From Flavobacterium sp. I-STPP5a (GTDB taxonomy: Bacteria; Bacteroidota; Bacteroidia; Flavobacteriales; Flavobacteriaceae): a stretch of DNA of 64,000 bases. The notes under the pieces are model-generated. The model ran no database searches. It saw nothing but the letters and a program-made list of their open reading frames with translations, and had not been told where the DNA came from. Location of the stretch: NCBI RefSeq assembly GCF_009764685.1, contig NZ_VHLM01000057.1, positions 145,956 through 209,955 of the forward strand, in the 5' to 3' direction. Below, piece by piece: positions 26,395 through 38,261 of this stretch (positions are counted from its first letter, which is position 1; the number at the start of each line of letters is the position of its first letter). The position numbers and the translations under genes were made by a program.

Positions 26395-28047
26395 TTAATT
26401 CAACAAGGCTTTTGCATGATTAAGCGCTGAGTCTGTAACGGCTGTTCCTGATAACATTTGCGCTATCTCAACTACTCTTTCATCATTAGTCAATAACTTT
26501 AATTCTGATTGTGTATCATCGTCAATTGTTGATTTAAAAACTTTAAAATGCGCATCTCCTTTGGCAGCAATTTGAGGCAAATGGGTAATAGCAAAAATTT
26601 GCATTGATTGACTCATTTGTTTCATAATCTCTCCCATTCGTATCGCAATTTCTCCTGAAACTCCAGTATCAATTTCATCAAAAATTAAAGTTGGTAATTT
26701 TGAATATTGAGCCAAAATAGCTTTTACAGCTAGCATAATACGCGACATCTCTCCTCCCGATGCTACCTTTTTCAATATCCCGAAATCAGTTCCTTTATTT
26801 GCAGAAAACAAGAACTGAAGCTCGTCTTTACCATTTGCAAAAAAAGATTCAGATGTTGATAAAAGAATATTAAAACGCACATTAGGCATACCTAGGGTAC
26901 TCAAAATTTGAATTAATTGTTCTGATAAAACAGGTATCGCAATGGATCTACTATTGCTAATTTCTAATGCTAATCCGTTCAGCTCTTTCTTCTTTTGTTC
27001 TATGGAAACCGTTAAATTTTCAATTTCATCTTCCATACTGCCTAGTTCTAAAACAGCATTTTCAAGTTGAGATTGAATAACTAGTAGCTCTTCTACAGTA
27101 GCAACTTGATGCTTTTTTTGAAGACTAAAAATAAGTTGTAATTTTTGACTTATCAGGTTAAGTTGCTCGGGATCATTAATTAACTTGTCCGAAAAACGAA
27201 CCATCTCCCCTGTAATATCGTCAAATTCAATTGCAATACTTGTAATTCGCTCAAGCAATGATTGGTATTCAGTTGAAAATGGTGCAATTTTTTGTACCGA
27301 ATTTTTGATTTCATTCAGATTATACAATACGCCTATTTGTTCTTCATTGGCTATAGCCAAAGACTTACTCATAGATTCTTTAATAATCTCCACATTATTC
27401 AACTTCTCAAAATCAGATTCTAAAATCTCTTGTTCACCGGCTTTTAATTTAGCCTCAACAAGTTCATTCAGCAAAAAAGTATTGTAGTCTTGCTCTTTCT
27501 TGGCTTCGCTTTGTTTTTTCAACAATGCATTTAGCTTTGATGTGTCTGACTTGAAACTCTTTAAAAATAATTGATACTTCGTAATAATCTCCTTATTACC
27601 TGCTATGGCATCTATAATATCAAATTGAACATTCTCATCTGAAAGCTCTTGAGTTTGTTGTTGTGAATGTATATCGAGTAAAAAGACACTCAAATCTTGT
27701 AACTCTTGAAGATTTACTGGACTGTCATTTACAAAAGCTCTAGATTTCCCCGAAGGCAAAATTTCACGTCGGATAATTGTATCGTTTTCAAAATCCAAGT
27801 CATTCGATTCAAAGAAAGACCTTAAATTGTATTTTGAAATATCAAAATGTGCTTCAATTACACATTTTTCTTCTTTATTTTTTAATGAAGTTAAATCAGA
27901 TCTTTTTCCTAAAACAAGACCTAGAGCACCTAAAATTATAGATTTACCAGCTCCTGTTTCTCCCGTAATTATTGAAAAACCACTTGAAAAATCAATAGCT
28001 AATTTCTCTATCAATGCGTAGTTTTTTATAGAAAGTGACGTTATCAT
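26395..28047 (-). CDS. recN: DNA repair protein RecN
   Basis: SMC-like ATPase acting in double-strand-break repair. The Walker A GETGAGKSIILGALGL is at about 29-44. A long coiled-coil middle (about 160-370) separates it from the ABC signature VASGGEMSRIMLAVKAIL and Walker B LIFDEIDTGVSGEIA. Length is 550 residues, standard. It is the last gene of the minus-strand series bamD-rpoZ-coaBC-porD-recN, 39 bp behind porD. Confidence 0.96.
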   Translation of the reverse strand: MITSLSIKNYALIEKLAIDFSSGFSIITGETGAGKSIILGALGLVLGKRSDLTSLKNKEEKCVIEAHFDISKYNLRSFFESNDLDFENDTIIRREILPSGKSRAFVNDSPVNLQELQDLSVFLLDIHSQQQTQELSDENVQFDIIDAIAGNKEIITKYQLFLKSFKSDTSKLNALLKKQSEAKKEQDYNTFLLNELVEAKLKAGEQEILESDFEKLNNVEIIKESMSKSLAIANEEQIGVLYNLNEIKNSVQKIAPFSTEYQSLLERITSIAIEFDDITGEMVRFSDKLINDPEQLNLISQKLQLIFSLQKKHQVATVEELLVIQSQLENAVLELGSMEDEIENLTVSIEQKKKELNGLALEISNSRSIAIPVLSEQLIQILSTLGMPNVRFNILLSTSESFFANGKDELQFLFSANKGTDFGILKKVASGGEMSRIMLAVKAILAQYSKLPTLIFDEIDTGVSGEIAIRMGEIMKQMSQSMQIFAITHLPQIAAKGDAHFKVFKSTIDDDTQSELKLLTNDERVVEIAQMLSGTAVTDSALNHAKALLN

Positions 28048-28086
28048 GTATTTGTTATTTGAAATTGGTGTAGTATATATTAAACC

Positions 28087-28977
28087 CTAAAATTTAATAC
28101 TGGACCACTTACTTGCATTTAATGGTGACGTTTTGTTGAGACCATCAACTAAATCTGAGATTGGGATGCTTGGGCCTCCAGAAAATATTGAAACAATTTC
28201 ATCTGATTTGGCGTCAAAAAAAACACGGGTTAAAAAAGCATTTGGTCGTGACCCACTAAGTTTAGACAAACCAGATAGTGCCAGTTTTACCTTTTCTTTA
28301 CCTAGTTTCAAATCCTGACTCATTATATCAAGACCCAAATGATAATCTAGCATTGTTTCTCTAATTTGTTTAAAAGGTGGCGCTAAGAAATCGTTAATCA
28401 AAAAAAAGCGATTTTGATTCCCATCGGCTTGACTCCAACCACGAGTACCACTTTGTTGAGCTACATTACAAATGTTTTGAGCAATCTCTAAATTTGTATT
28501 ACCTGCTTCTAACACAAAAGTATCGGCATCCAAACCTAAAATTAAATAACTGTAAAAAGCTACAACTGAAACTAAATTTGAATCAAAGGAAGCTGGATTA
28601 AAAAAAAGATTTTCAAACTCAGTATACCTGAAATTAAAATCTTTATCATTGAAATTGAATACTGGTGAAGCGTAAGTAGAATTAAAAGTAGGTCTTGAAG
28701 ACTGGACTTGTATGCTTGCTGTAAACTGATCTGCACTATTAGAAAGTATGGTGATATACATAGAGCAGTTTATTTTTTCAACTTGCTTCATGGGTTGTCC
28801 TGTCCAATCTGTTTTATTTACAAATTCAATTAATGAGGTTTGTAGTGTTTTAAAAACTTGTTGATTGGTAACATTCAATCGTTGTGAATCAACCGTAACT
28901 GTACAATTTAACTGTTGCGAATAAACAATACCACAGACAAAAAATAACAAAAAAGGGATTATTTTATTCATCTTCAA
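28087..28977 (-). CDS. porD: DUF4835 family protein (named PorD, type IX secretion, in some annotations)
   Basis: Exported protein of 296 residues with signal peptide (MKMNKIIPFLLFFVCGIVYSQ). Family-typical segments are QLNCTVTVDSQRLN, FVNKTDWTG and FYSYLILGLDADTF. It is conserved across gliding and other Bacteroidota; I recall the name PorD and a link to the type IX secretion system, but no mechanism can be read from the sequence. Its place between coaBC and recN, downstream of bamD, fits a conserved Flavobacteriia arrangement and an envelope role. Confidence 0.8.
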   Translation of the reverse strand: MKMNKIIPFLLFFVCGIVYSQQLNCTVTVDSQRLNVTNQQVFKTLQTSLIEFVNKTDWTGQPMKQVEKINCSMYITILSNSADQFTASIQVQSSRPTFNSTYASPVFNFNDKDFNFRYTEFENLFFNPASFDSNLVSVVAFYSYLILGLDADTFVLEAGNTNLEIAQNICNVAQQSGTRGWSQADGNQNRFFLINDFLAPPFKQIRETMLDYHLGLDIMSQDLKLGKEKVKLALSGLSKLSGSRPNAFLTRVFFDAKSDEIVSIFSGGPSIPISDLVDGLNKTSPLNASKWSSIKF

Positions 28978-29027
28978 ATTTCTGTTATACGATTAGATTT
29001 TGATTAAATTGAATTGAAAAAATAGAA

Positions 29028-30245
29028 TTATATCTTTATTTCAAAATGTTGACATACTTTATCCATAATATCATCTGCAACTTTTTCTTTGGATTTTAAA
29101 TCCATTGGAGAGATTTGGAATGATTGATCTATAAAAGTTACTTTATTTGTCAGTTTACCAAAACCAGCTCCTGGATCTTGCAAAGAATTAAGAACAATCA
29201 AATCTAAGTTTTTTTTCTTGATTTTCAACTTTGCATTTTCAATTTCATTTTCAGTTTCTAATGCAAAACCTATTAAAAACTGATTTTTTTTCTTTTCTCC
29301 CATAGAGGCAAGAATATCTCTAGTCTTTTCAAGTTCAATTGTAAAGCTTTCTTCTGTTTTTTTAATTTTTTGGTCAGCAATATTTTTCGGTCTATAATCA
29401 GCAACTGCTGCAGCTGCAATGGCTACATCAACTGAATCATATATATTATGACAAGCCTGATACATATCCTCTGCAGATACTACTGGTATTACATTAATCA
29501 AACTAGTACTCACTTTAAAATGTGTAGGCCCTGTGACTAAGTAAACTGTTGCGCCTCTATTTGCAGCACTAATAGCAATATCAAAACCCATTTTACCAGA
29601 TGAATGATTCCCAATAAAACGTACTGGATCTATAGCTTCATAAGTTGGACCCGCTGTAACTAAAATTTTTTTTCCTTGCAGTGGTAACTTACTATTTAAA
29701 TCATTTTCAATAAAAGCAATAATATTTTCAGGCTCAGCCATTCGGCCTTCACCAGATAAACCGCTTGCCAATTCACCTGTTTCGGCAGGAATTAAAATAT
29801 TACCATAACGAATTAACGATTCAAAACTTTTTAAAGTAGAAGCATGCTTATACATGTCCAAATCCATTGCTGGTGCAAAGTAAACAGGACATTTTGCTGA
29901 TAGATAGGTAGCAATTACAAGATTATCACAAGTTCCATTAGACATCTTTGACAATGTATTTGCAGTAGCTGGAGCAATTATCATTAAATCAGCCCAAAGT
30001 GCTAATTCAACATGATTATTCCACTGCTCATTATCATTTTCTTGATCATAAAAATTAGAGTGAACTGGATTTTTTGATAGAGTAGATAATGTAAGTGGCG
30101 TGACAAAATCCTTAGAAGCAGGTGTCATTATCACTTGGACATGTGCACCTGCTTTAATAAAATGTCGTACTAATGTAGCTGTTTTATAGGCTGCAATTCC
30201 ACCAGAAATTCCAAGTAGAATTTTCTTACCTTGCAAAACTGACAT
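29028..30245 (-). CDS. coaBC: Bifunctional phosphopantothenoylcysteine decarboxylase / phosphopantothenate-cysteine ligase
   Basis: Two consecutive steps of CoA synthesis in one 405-residue protein. The N-terminal flavoprotein (CoaC) half has LGISGGIAAYKTATLVRHF, active-site NHVELALWADL, PATANTLSKMSNGTCDN and FAPAMDLDMY. The C-terminal CoaB half starts at KILVTAGPTYEAIDPVRFIG and has NHSSGKMGFDIA and the nucleotide-site AAAVADYRPK. It lies 8 bp downstream of rpoZ and overlaps no gene; the series continues to porD after 50 bp. Confidence 0.96.
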   Translation of the reverse strand: MSVLQGKKILLGISGGIAAYKTATLVRHFIKAGAHVQVIMTPASKDFVTPLTLSTLSKNPVHSNFYDQENDNEQWNNHVELALWADLMIIAPATANTLSKMSNGTCDNLVIATYLSAKCPVYFAPAMDLDMYKHASTLKSFESLIRYGNILIPAETGELASGLSGEGRMAEPENIIAFIENDLNSKLPLQGKKILVTAGPTYEAIDPVRFIGNHSSGKMGFDIAISAANRGATVYLVTGPTHFKVSTSLINVIPVVSAEDMYQACHNIYDSVDVAIAAAAVADYRPKNIADQKIKKTEESFTIELEKTRDILASMGEKKKNQFLIGFALETENEIENAKLKIKKKNLDLIVLNSLQDPGAGFGKLTNKVTFIDQSFQISPMDLKSKEKVADDIMDKVCQHFEIKI

Positions 30246-30253
30246 CGTACTAA

Positions 30254-30571
30254 TTATTTATTTGAATCTCTATGATATATTTTACCATCTAACCATTCTT
30301 GTACTGCTAAAGCATGCGGTTTAGGTAATTTTTCATAAAATTTAGAAACTTCAATTTGTTCTTTATTTTCAAAGACTTCCTCAAGACTATCGTTATAAGT
30401 AGCAAACTCTTCTAATTTCTCAGTCAATTCTTTTTTAATTTCAGAATTGATTTGATTTGCTCTTTTAGCCATAATCGTTATTGCTTCATATACGTTACCC
30501 GTTGGTTCTTCAATTACAGTTTTATTGTATGTAATTGTATTTACAGGAGCATTCGTCTTTTTTAAATCCAT
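30254..30571 (-). CDS. rpoZ: RNA polymerase omega subunit, Bacteroidota type
   Basis: A 105-residue Rpb6/omega-like protein. The segment GNVYEAITIMAKRANQIN is the Bacteroidota equivalent of the omega helix that clamps the beta-prime C-terminus. The C-terminal part (KLPKPHALAVQEWLDGKIYHR) is specific to the phylum. Neighbours bamD (8 bp upstream) and coaBC (8 bp downstream) match the usual rpoZ-coaBC order of many bacteria, which supports the call. Confidence 0.9.
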   Translation of the reverse strand: MDLKKTNAPVNTITYNKTVIEEPTGNVYEAITIMAKRANQINSEIKKELTEKLEEFATYNDSLEEVFENKEQIEVSKFYEKLPKPHALAVQEWLDGKIYHRDSNK

Positions 30572-30579
30572 GACTTTAT

Positions 30580-31380
30580 TTATTTAGTAAAATTTTGTAA
30601 CTCTTTTTCAATTCTCACTAACATTTCGTTAGCTTGTTTTTTATATTTTGATTCTGGGTTAAACTTCACCAAGTTAGCTTGAGCAACTTTAGCAACATTC
30701 AACCTCTCTTGCATTTTTGATGGAATACTGTTAATGGCTAGTTGATAGGCTGAATCAAACTTAAAAAACAATGCGTCCTCTTTGTATTTGGTACCTGGAT
30801 AATCAACTATAAAATTTTCTAGGGCCACTATAGCTGATTTGTAATCAGATATGGTGTGATACCCCTTTGCGTTTTCATATACTTTTTTCTCCACTTTTTC
30901 ACTTAAAGCTTTTACGGCTAAATTAGCATCCTTTGCATATTGAGAATTTGGATATGCATCTATAAAATTTTGAAGTTTATCTAATGCCTTGTTAGTATCG
31001 GTTTGATCCAAACTATAAACAGGAGATAACATAGAATAACTTTTAGCTCCTAAATAAGCCGCCTCTTCCAGTTTTTCACTTTTTGGATAACCAGAAACAA
31101 AACTATCAAACTGATACCCTGCTAAGTAATATTGCTTTGTTTTATAATAGGACTGCGAAAACATAAAAAATAGTTTTTCAGCTTGCGGTTTTCCTCTGTA
31201 TGCAGGCGCTATTTGTTCAAAAATCCTTAATGCTTTGGCATATTTACCAGCATCATATAACTTGGTTCCCATTTCAAATTTCACAGCAACATCATCAGAT
31301 TTTAATGCTTTTTGATATTCATTACAAGAGCTGAGTAAGGCAACAGTTAAAACGAGATATATTATTTTTTTCATTTTCAT
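30580..31380 (-). CDS. bamD: Outer-membrane assembly lipoprotein BamD
   Basis: Component of the beta-barrel assembly machine. Lipobox LLSSC (Cys19) is followed by a chain of TPR-like helices: YDAGKYAKALRIFEQI, SQSYYKTKQYYLAGYQFDSFV and the characteristic GYPKSEKLEEAAYLGAKSYS. Length is 266 residues, normal. It is the first gene of the bamD-rpoZ-coaBC-porD-recN series. The 125 bp upstream, between it and dapA, show no perfect -7 element. Confidence 0.92.
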   Translation of the reverse strand: MKMKKIIYLVLTVALLSSCNEYQKALKSDDVAVKFEMGTKLYDAGKYAKALRIFEQIAPAYRGKPQAEKLFFMFSQSYYKTKQYYLAGYQFDSFVSGYPKSEKLEEAAYLGAKSYSMLSPVYSLDQTDTNKALDKLQNFIDAYPNSQYAKDANLAVKALSEKVEKKVYENAKGYHTISDYKSAIVALENFIVDYPGTKYKEDALFFKFDSAYQLAINSIPSKMQERLNVAKVAQANLVKFNPESKYKKQANEMLVRIEKELQNFTK

Positions 31381-31505
31381 ATTTTATAATGATTTGCAAG
31401 CTACAAAAACCTACCTATCATTCCGGAGTTTCGGTGGCAAATTTAGGCATTAATTAAGCGAATACAAAATATATTTTTTTTGTTAAAAAAATATATTTCA
31501 AAAAT

Positions 31506-32387
31506 CTATCCGTGGATTTTTTTTACAAATGTATCAATTCTTTTTTCTAATGATTCGTCTACAGTTACTAATGGTAATCTTACTGTATTGGTTGCGATAC
31601 CCAACGACTGAAAAATTTGTTTGATACCCGCCGGATTTCCTTGTTCAAAAATCATATCAATACTATCAGCAAGTAGATATTGGGTTTTAAAAGCCTGGTC
31701 AACTTTACGTTCTAAACCAAGTCGAATCATATTTGAAAACTCCCTTGGAAAACCTTGACCAATTACAGAAATTACACCTGCTCCTCCAGCCAAGACCATT
31801 GGTAAAGCAATCATATCATCTCCTGAAATCACTAAAAAGTCCGAGGGTTTATTCTGTATCAATTGCATGGCTTGCACTAAATCACCAGCTGCCTCTTTTA
31901 TAGCTACTACATTTTTAAATTCATGTGCTAAACGCAATACGGTGCTTGGTAGCATATTACTAGCTGTTCTTCCTGGAACATTATACAAAATTACAGGTAT
32001 CGGAGAAGCCTCCGCAACTGCTTTAAAATGCTGATAAATTCCTTCTTGAGTTGGCTTATTATAATACGGAGATACAGATAAAATTGCCGTAAATGCTGAT
32101 AAATCTCTAGTCTCTAACTCTGCAACAACCTTTGCCGTATTATTTCCTCCAACACCTAAAACAAGAGGCAATACACCATTGTTTGCTTCAATAACTGTTG
32201 CAATAACAAGTTCTTTTTCTTCTTGTGATAAGGTAGCATTCTCTGCAGTAGTACCTAATACTACAAGATATTCTATCCCACCTTCAATGGAGTAATTTAC
32301 TATTCTTTTTAAAGCATCAACATCTATTGAAAAATCGCTTTTAAAAGGGGTTACAAGAGCAACACCTGTACCTATTAATGATTGCAT
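31506..32387 (-). CDS. dapA: 4-hydroxy-tetrahydrodipicolinate synthase
   Basis: Condenses pyruvate with aspartate semialdehyde, opening the lysine/diaminopimelate branch. A TIM barrel of 293 residues with [10 protein letters not shown] at the start, [13 protein letters not shown] (Thr-Thr-containing site), the catalytic Tyr region [18 protein letters not shown] and the Schiff-base Lys in [23 protein letters not shown] marks the C-terminal end of the barrel. It follows the DUF6913 gene by 4 bp, so those two form one unit. Confidence 0.95.
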   Translation of the reverse strand: MQSLIGTGVALVTPFKSDFSIDVDALKRIVNYSIEGGIEYLVVLGTTAENATLSQEEKELVIATVIEANNGVLPLVLGVGGNNTAKVVAELETRDLSAFTAILSVSPYYNKPTQEGIYQHFKAVAEASPIPVILYNVPGRTASNMLPSTVLRLAHEFKNVVAIKEAAGDLVQAMQLIQNKPSDFLVISGDDMIALPMVLAGGAGVISVIGQGFPREFSNMIRLGLERKVDQAFKTQYLLADSIDMIFEQGNPAGIKQIFQSLGIATNTVRLPLVTVDESLEKRIDTFVKKIHG

Positions 32388-32391
32388 AGTA

Positions 32392-32910
32392 TTATATTAT
32401 ATTTAGTAATTTTAAAATTTTAAAAAACTCTTTTACAAAAACGACATGATTTTCAAGAGTGGTTTGTAAGGTAAAATGATGTAAACGAGTATCAACTGAT
32501 GCAAAACCTACTTTAAAACCAGCCTTTGTTAAATGTGTAAGTTGCATTAAAATAGTCTCTTCTAGATCATAATAACTTATTAACACATCATACTTTTTAC
32601 TTAAAAACTCTTTTGGAGCAACACCACTAAATCCTCCGTCCCATTGTAAATGAGCATATTCGAGATACGGAAACTCATCTTTAATTTGATTGACCGAATC
32701 TTTCTTAAGTTGAAGAACAGCTATATTTTCAGGAAGAATCCCTCCCAACACAAGTTCCTTTATCAAAAGTTTTGTTCTTGTAAAACCAACTCCATCAACC
32801 AGAACTCCAATAGTTTTTACCGATGAAGGGACTACTAAAACAGCTGAACTTTGTAATTTTTTATTTAATGTTTTTTTTACCCAAAAATTTTTAATGTGAT
32901 TCAAAAACAT
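32392..32910 (-). CDS. DUF6913 family protein
   Basis: A soluble 172-residue protein of a Bacteroidota-only family (DUF6913, from memory) with no known activity. It has a basic N-terminal helix, a core [40 protein letters not shown] and [19 protein letters not shown]. The [15 protein letters not shown] segment is well conserved in the relatives I recall. It is translated just ahead of dapA (4-bp gap), a common linkage in Flavobacteriia. Confidence 0.8.
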   Translation of the reverse strand: MFLNHIKNFWVKKTLNKKLQSSAVLVVPSSVKTIGVLVDGVGFTRTKLLIKELVLGGILPENIAVLQLKKDSVNQIKDEFPYLEYAHLQWDGGFSGVAPKEFLSKKYDVLISYYDLEETILMQLTHLTKAGFKVGFASVDTRLHHFTLQTTLENHVVFVKEFFKILKLLNII

Positions 32911-32957
32911 ATTACTTTTACCTGATTACAAAATTAATTAATAAAGTCGCATTTAAA

Positions 32958-33740
32958 ATGGTAAATCTAAAAAAGTATAACGATGTTTCTAAACTTTTTG
33001 TTATATTCTTAACATTTTTTTTTATTGCATCCTGCAGTAAACAAAGTTACACTATTACTAAAATTGAAAGTAAAAGAGTCGCAGTAACAGATAAACAGGG
33101 GACAAACCTTGAAATAGAAAATTTTGTCAAACCTTATAGAGAGCACATCAACAAAGATCTTGACAGCGTACTTGCCTATTGCCCAGAAACATTGGATAAA
33201 AGCAATGGAAAATGGCAAACAAAAATTGGGAATCTAATGGCTGATGTGACTTTGTTACGCGGAGATATTGTTTTTAAAGCCAGAGAAAAAAAGAAAATAG
33301 ATATTTGTATTTTAAATAGCGGCGGAATAAGGTCTATATTACCTAAAGGGAACGTGACAGCAAGAACAGCATTTGAAATCATGCCTTTTGAAAACAGTCT
33401 AGTTGTTATTGCATTAAAAGGAGAACAAATACTGGAGCTGGTTGCTTATTTTATTGCTGAAAAAAAACCACATCCATTGGCTGGAATAACTTTTACTATT
33501 GATGCTAATAACAATCCTAAAAACATAATGGTTCAAGGAAATCCTTTAGATGCAAACACCACTTATTATGTAGGAACCAATGATTATCTTGCTAATGGTG
33601 GTGATAACATGAACTTTTTTAAGAAAGGAATTCAAAAGTTTGATTTAGAATACAAACTAAGAAATATCTTGATAGATTATTTTAAGGAGGTTGACACCAT
33701 ACCTGTGATTGATGATGTTAGAATTACTGAAGAAAAGTAA
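32958..33740 (+). CDS. 5'-nucleotidase C-terminal-domain lipoprotein
   Basis: A 260-residue lipoprotein (lipobox FFIASC, Cys26) consisting only of the C-terminal, substrate-binding domain of the UDP-sugar hydrolase/5'-nucleotidase family. Visible are the LNSGGIRSILPKGNVTARTAFEIMPFENSLVVI region (given in part: NSGGIRS, FEIMPFENS) and the base-stacking block YYVGTNDYLANGGDNMNFF. The metal-binding N-terminal domain is missing here and is encoded by the next gene (33881-34792). The pair therefore makes up one split 5'-nucleotidase that would work in the periplasm or at the outer membrane. Confidence 0.9.
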   Translation: MVNLKKYNDVSKLFVIFLTFFFIASCSKQSYTITKIESKRVAVTDKQGTNLEIENFVKPYREHINKDLDSVLAYCPETLDKSNGKWQTKIGNLMADVTLLRGDIVFKAREKKKIDICILNSGGIRSILPKGNVTARTAFEIMPFENSLVVIALKGEQILELVAYFIAEKKPHPLAGITFTIDANNNPKNIMVQGNPLDANTTYYVGTNDYLANGGDNMNFFKKGIQKFDLEYKLRNILIDYFKEVDTIPVIDDVRITEEK

Positions 33741-33880
33741 CATCTAATTTTATTAATGATATTAAAATAGATACTAGATAACAATATCTTTTTTGGAAAA
33801 ACGCACCTGCGTATACAGCAAAAAAATCAAAAGCAATCCTAATTCATTTTTAAGAAAATCAATTAGACAAAATATACACG

Positions 33881-34792
33881 ATGAAAAGAAGAGAATTTAT
33901 AGAAAAAACCGCTGCAGGATCAGCATTATTGAGTTTAGGTTTATCACTAAGTAGTTTTGATACAACCACAGCAAAACAGCTTACCATTTTACACACTAAT
34001 GATGTTCATAGTTATATAGATCCATTTCCTGCTGATCATCCTCGTAATGCTAATATGGGCGGAGTAGCACGAAGAGCTGCTCTTATTGAAAGCATTAGAA
34101 AAGAAAATCCGAATGTACTTCTCCTTGATGCTGGTGATATTTTTCAAGGCACACCTTATTTTAACTACTACGGAGGGGAACTAGAGTTCAAATTAATGAG
34201 TATGATGCAATATGACGCCTCAACCATAGGAAATCATGATTTTGACAATGGCGTTGATGGACTTAGAGCTCAAATGCATCACGCAAAATTTGAATTTCTT
34301 TCGGCCAATTATGATTTTAAAAATACAGTTATGGATGGATTTGTAAAACCATTCAAGATTTTTAATAAAAACGGCATTAAAGTTGGAGTTTTTGGACTCG
34401 GGATTGAACTTGCAGGGCTAGTAGACAAAGGAATGTATAAAGAAACCGTTTACAATGATCCTCTAGAAATTACTCAAGACATGGTTCGAATTTTAAAACA
34501 AGAAAACAAATGCGATATTGTGATTTGTTTGTCTCATTTAGGATATAAATACAAAGACGAACCAAACAAAATTTGTGATTTGAAACTTGCCGAACTTACT
34601 CAAGATATTGACTTGATTATAGGAGGACATACCCATACATTTTTAGACAAACCTTCGGTGGTAAAAAACAAACTAGGAAAAGATGTATTAGTAAATCAAG
34701 TGGGATGTTACGGAATCAATTTAGGTAGAATTGATTTTTATGTAGACAACAATAAAACTAAAGCTGTTGAAGGTAAATCGATTATAGTGTAA
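33881..34792 (+). CDS. Metallophosphatase (5'-nucleotidase N-terminal domain), Tat-exported
   Basis: A 303-residue calcineurin-like phosphoesterase that supplies the catalytic half of a split 5'-nucleotidase. The N-terminus MKRREFIEKTAAGSALLSLG is a twin-arginine signal. Metal ligands are seen in HTNDVHSYID (Asp41, His43), LLDAGDIFQGT, the Asn-His pair of IGNHDFDNG, and GGHTHTF. It follows the C-terminal-domain lipoprotein after 140 bp on the same strand. The last codons and stop form one arm of a 26-bp inverted repeat. Confidence 0.9.
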   Translation: MKRREFIEKTAAGSALLSLGLSLSSFDTTTAKQLTILHTNDVHSYIDPFPADHPRNANMGGVARRAALIESIRKENPNVLLLDAGDIFQGTPYFNYYGGELEFKLMSMMQYDASTIGNHDFDNGVDGLRAQMHHAKFEFLSANYDFKNTVMDGFVKPFKIFNKNGIKVGVFGLGIELAGLVDKGMYKETVYNDPLEITQDMVRILKQENKCDIVICLSHLGYKYKDEPNKICDLKLAELTQDIDLIIGGHTHTFLDKPSVVKNKLGKDVLVNQVGCYGINLGRIDFYVDNNKTKAVEGKSIIV

Positions 34793-34817
34793 CTATAATC
34801 GATTTGCCTTCAACAGC
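34763..34817. repeat. 26-bp near-perfect inverted repeat across a stop codon
   Basis: Bases 34763-34788 pair with 34792-34817, with a 3-base loop and one G-T-type mismatch. The left arm encodes the last residues of the metallophosphatase, the loop and right arm contain the TAA stop. No T-run follows, so it is not a standard terminator. A second, weaker hairpin (TGACTTTTT ... AAAAAGTCA, 34837-34866) follows. Confidence 0.85.
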
Positions 34818-34871
34818 AAAATATCATTTTCCAATGATGACTTTTTTGCACGGCGCGAAAAAGTCACTTGC

Positions 34872-37605
<2,734 letters not shown>

Positions 37606-37665
37606 CTATCTTAGTACTTGAAATAAGGTACTAAAATAACCAATTTAAAAGAATCAGCAATACAT

Positions 37666-38139
37666 TTAAGAAGCTATAATTGTATTTATTTGTTGGTATA
37701 ATTGACCGTCACTTAAAAAAGAACCTTGTTGAATCAATTCAAAAATTGAAGAATTGCGTTCCTCAGTAAATTCTTTTTTACCTACTTTCATCTCAATGGT
37801 ATCTGTAAACATATTGTCACTAAGCCATTGCAATCCCTCACGAGTTAAAAAATCAACTTCCGGAACTAGAGATTTCAAAACAATAGACTGTACATAAGTA
37901 TCAAAACAATGAAAAAGAAAAATATGATTTTTAGAAAAATGTTCTAAATAAGTCGCTTTAGAAAGCACACCTTCCCAAATCAAATCAGAGAAAACATCCA
38001 ATTCTTGTTCAGCCACTTCTGGTTTTTCAGCTTTAATTTTATCCCATTCTGCTTTATCAATAGCTTGAGTGGCTAAAAAATTTGTAAATTCTTGTGTCAG
38101 TTCTTCAAACTGCTCTTTGGTCAATCGAGTATATTTCAT
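37666..38139 (-). CDS. DUF6495 family protein
   Basis: A 157-residue soluble acidic protein of a Flavobacteriia family (DUF6495, from memory) with no described activity. It starts MKYTRLTKEQFEELTQEF and has FSDLIWEGVLSKATYLEHFS and FLFHCFDTYVQSIVLK; it is predicted largely helical. It has its own -7 element about 55 bp upstream and lies upstream of ligA on the same strand with a 75-bp gap. Confidence 0.75.
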   Translation of the reverse strand: MKYTRLTKEQFEELTQEFTNFLATQAIDKAEWDKIKAEKPEVAEQELDVFSDLIWEGVLSKATYLEHFSKNHIFLFHCFDTYVQSIVLKSLVPEVDFLTREGLQWLSDNMFTDTIEMKVGKKEFTEERNSSIFELIQQGSFLSDGQLYQQINTIIAS

Positions 38140-38192
38140 TGTATAATTGTTAATCTAAAATTTTAATTCAAAAATGCTTTTTTTTGCGAATG

Positions 38193-38200
38193 CAAATTTA
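38193..38200 (-). promoter_or_regulatory. -7 promoter element of the DUF6495 gene
   Basis: Minus strand reads TAAATTTG, matching TAnnTTTG, about 54 bp before the ATG at 38139. Confidence 0.5.
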
Positions 38201-38213
38201 AAACTAAATCATA

Positions 38214-38243
38214 AAAAAAGCCTTCTTTTTCAAGAAGGCTTTC
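38214..38243 (-). terminator. Terminator of the TonB-dependent receptor gene
   Basis: AAAGCCTTCTT pairs with AAGAAGGCTTT; on the minus strand the stem is followed by seven T. Confidence 0.85.
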
Positions 38244-38261
38244 AATTAATTTCTAAATAGA

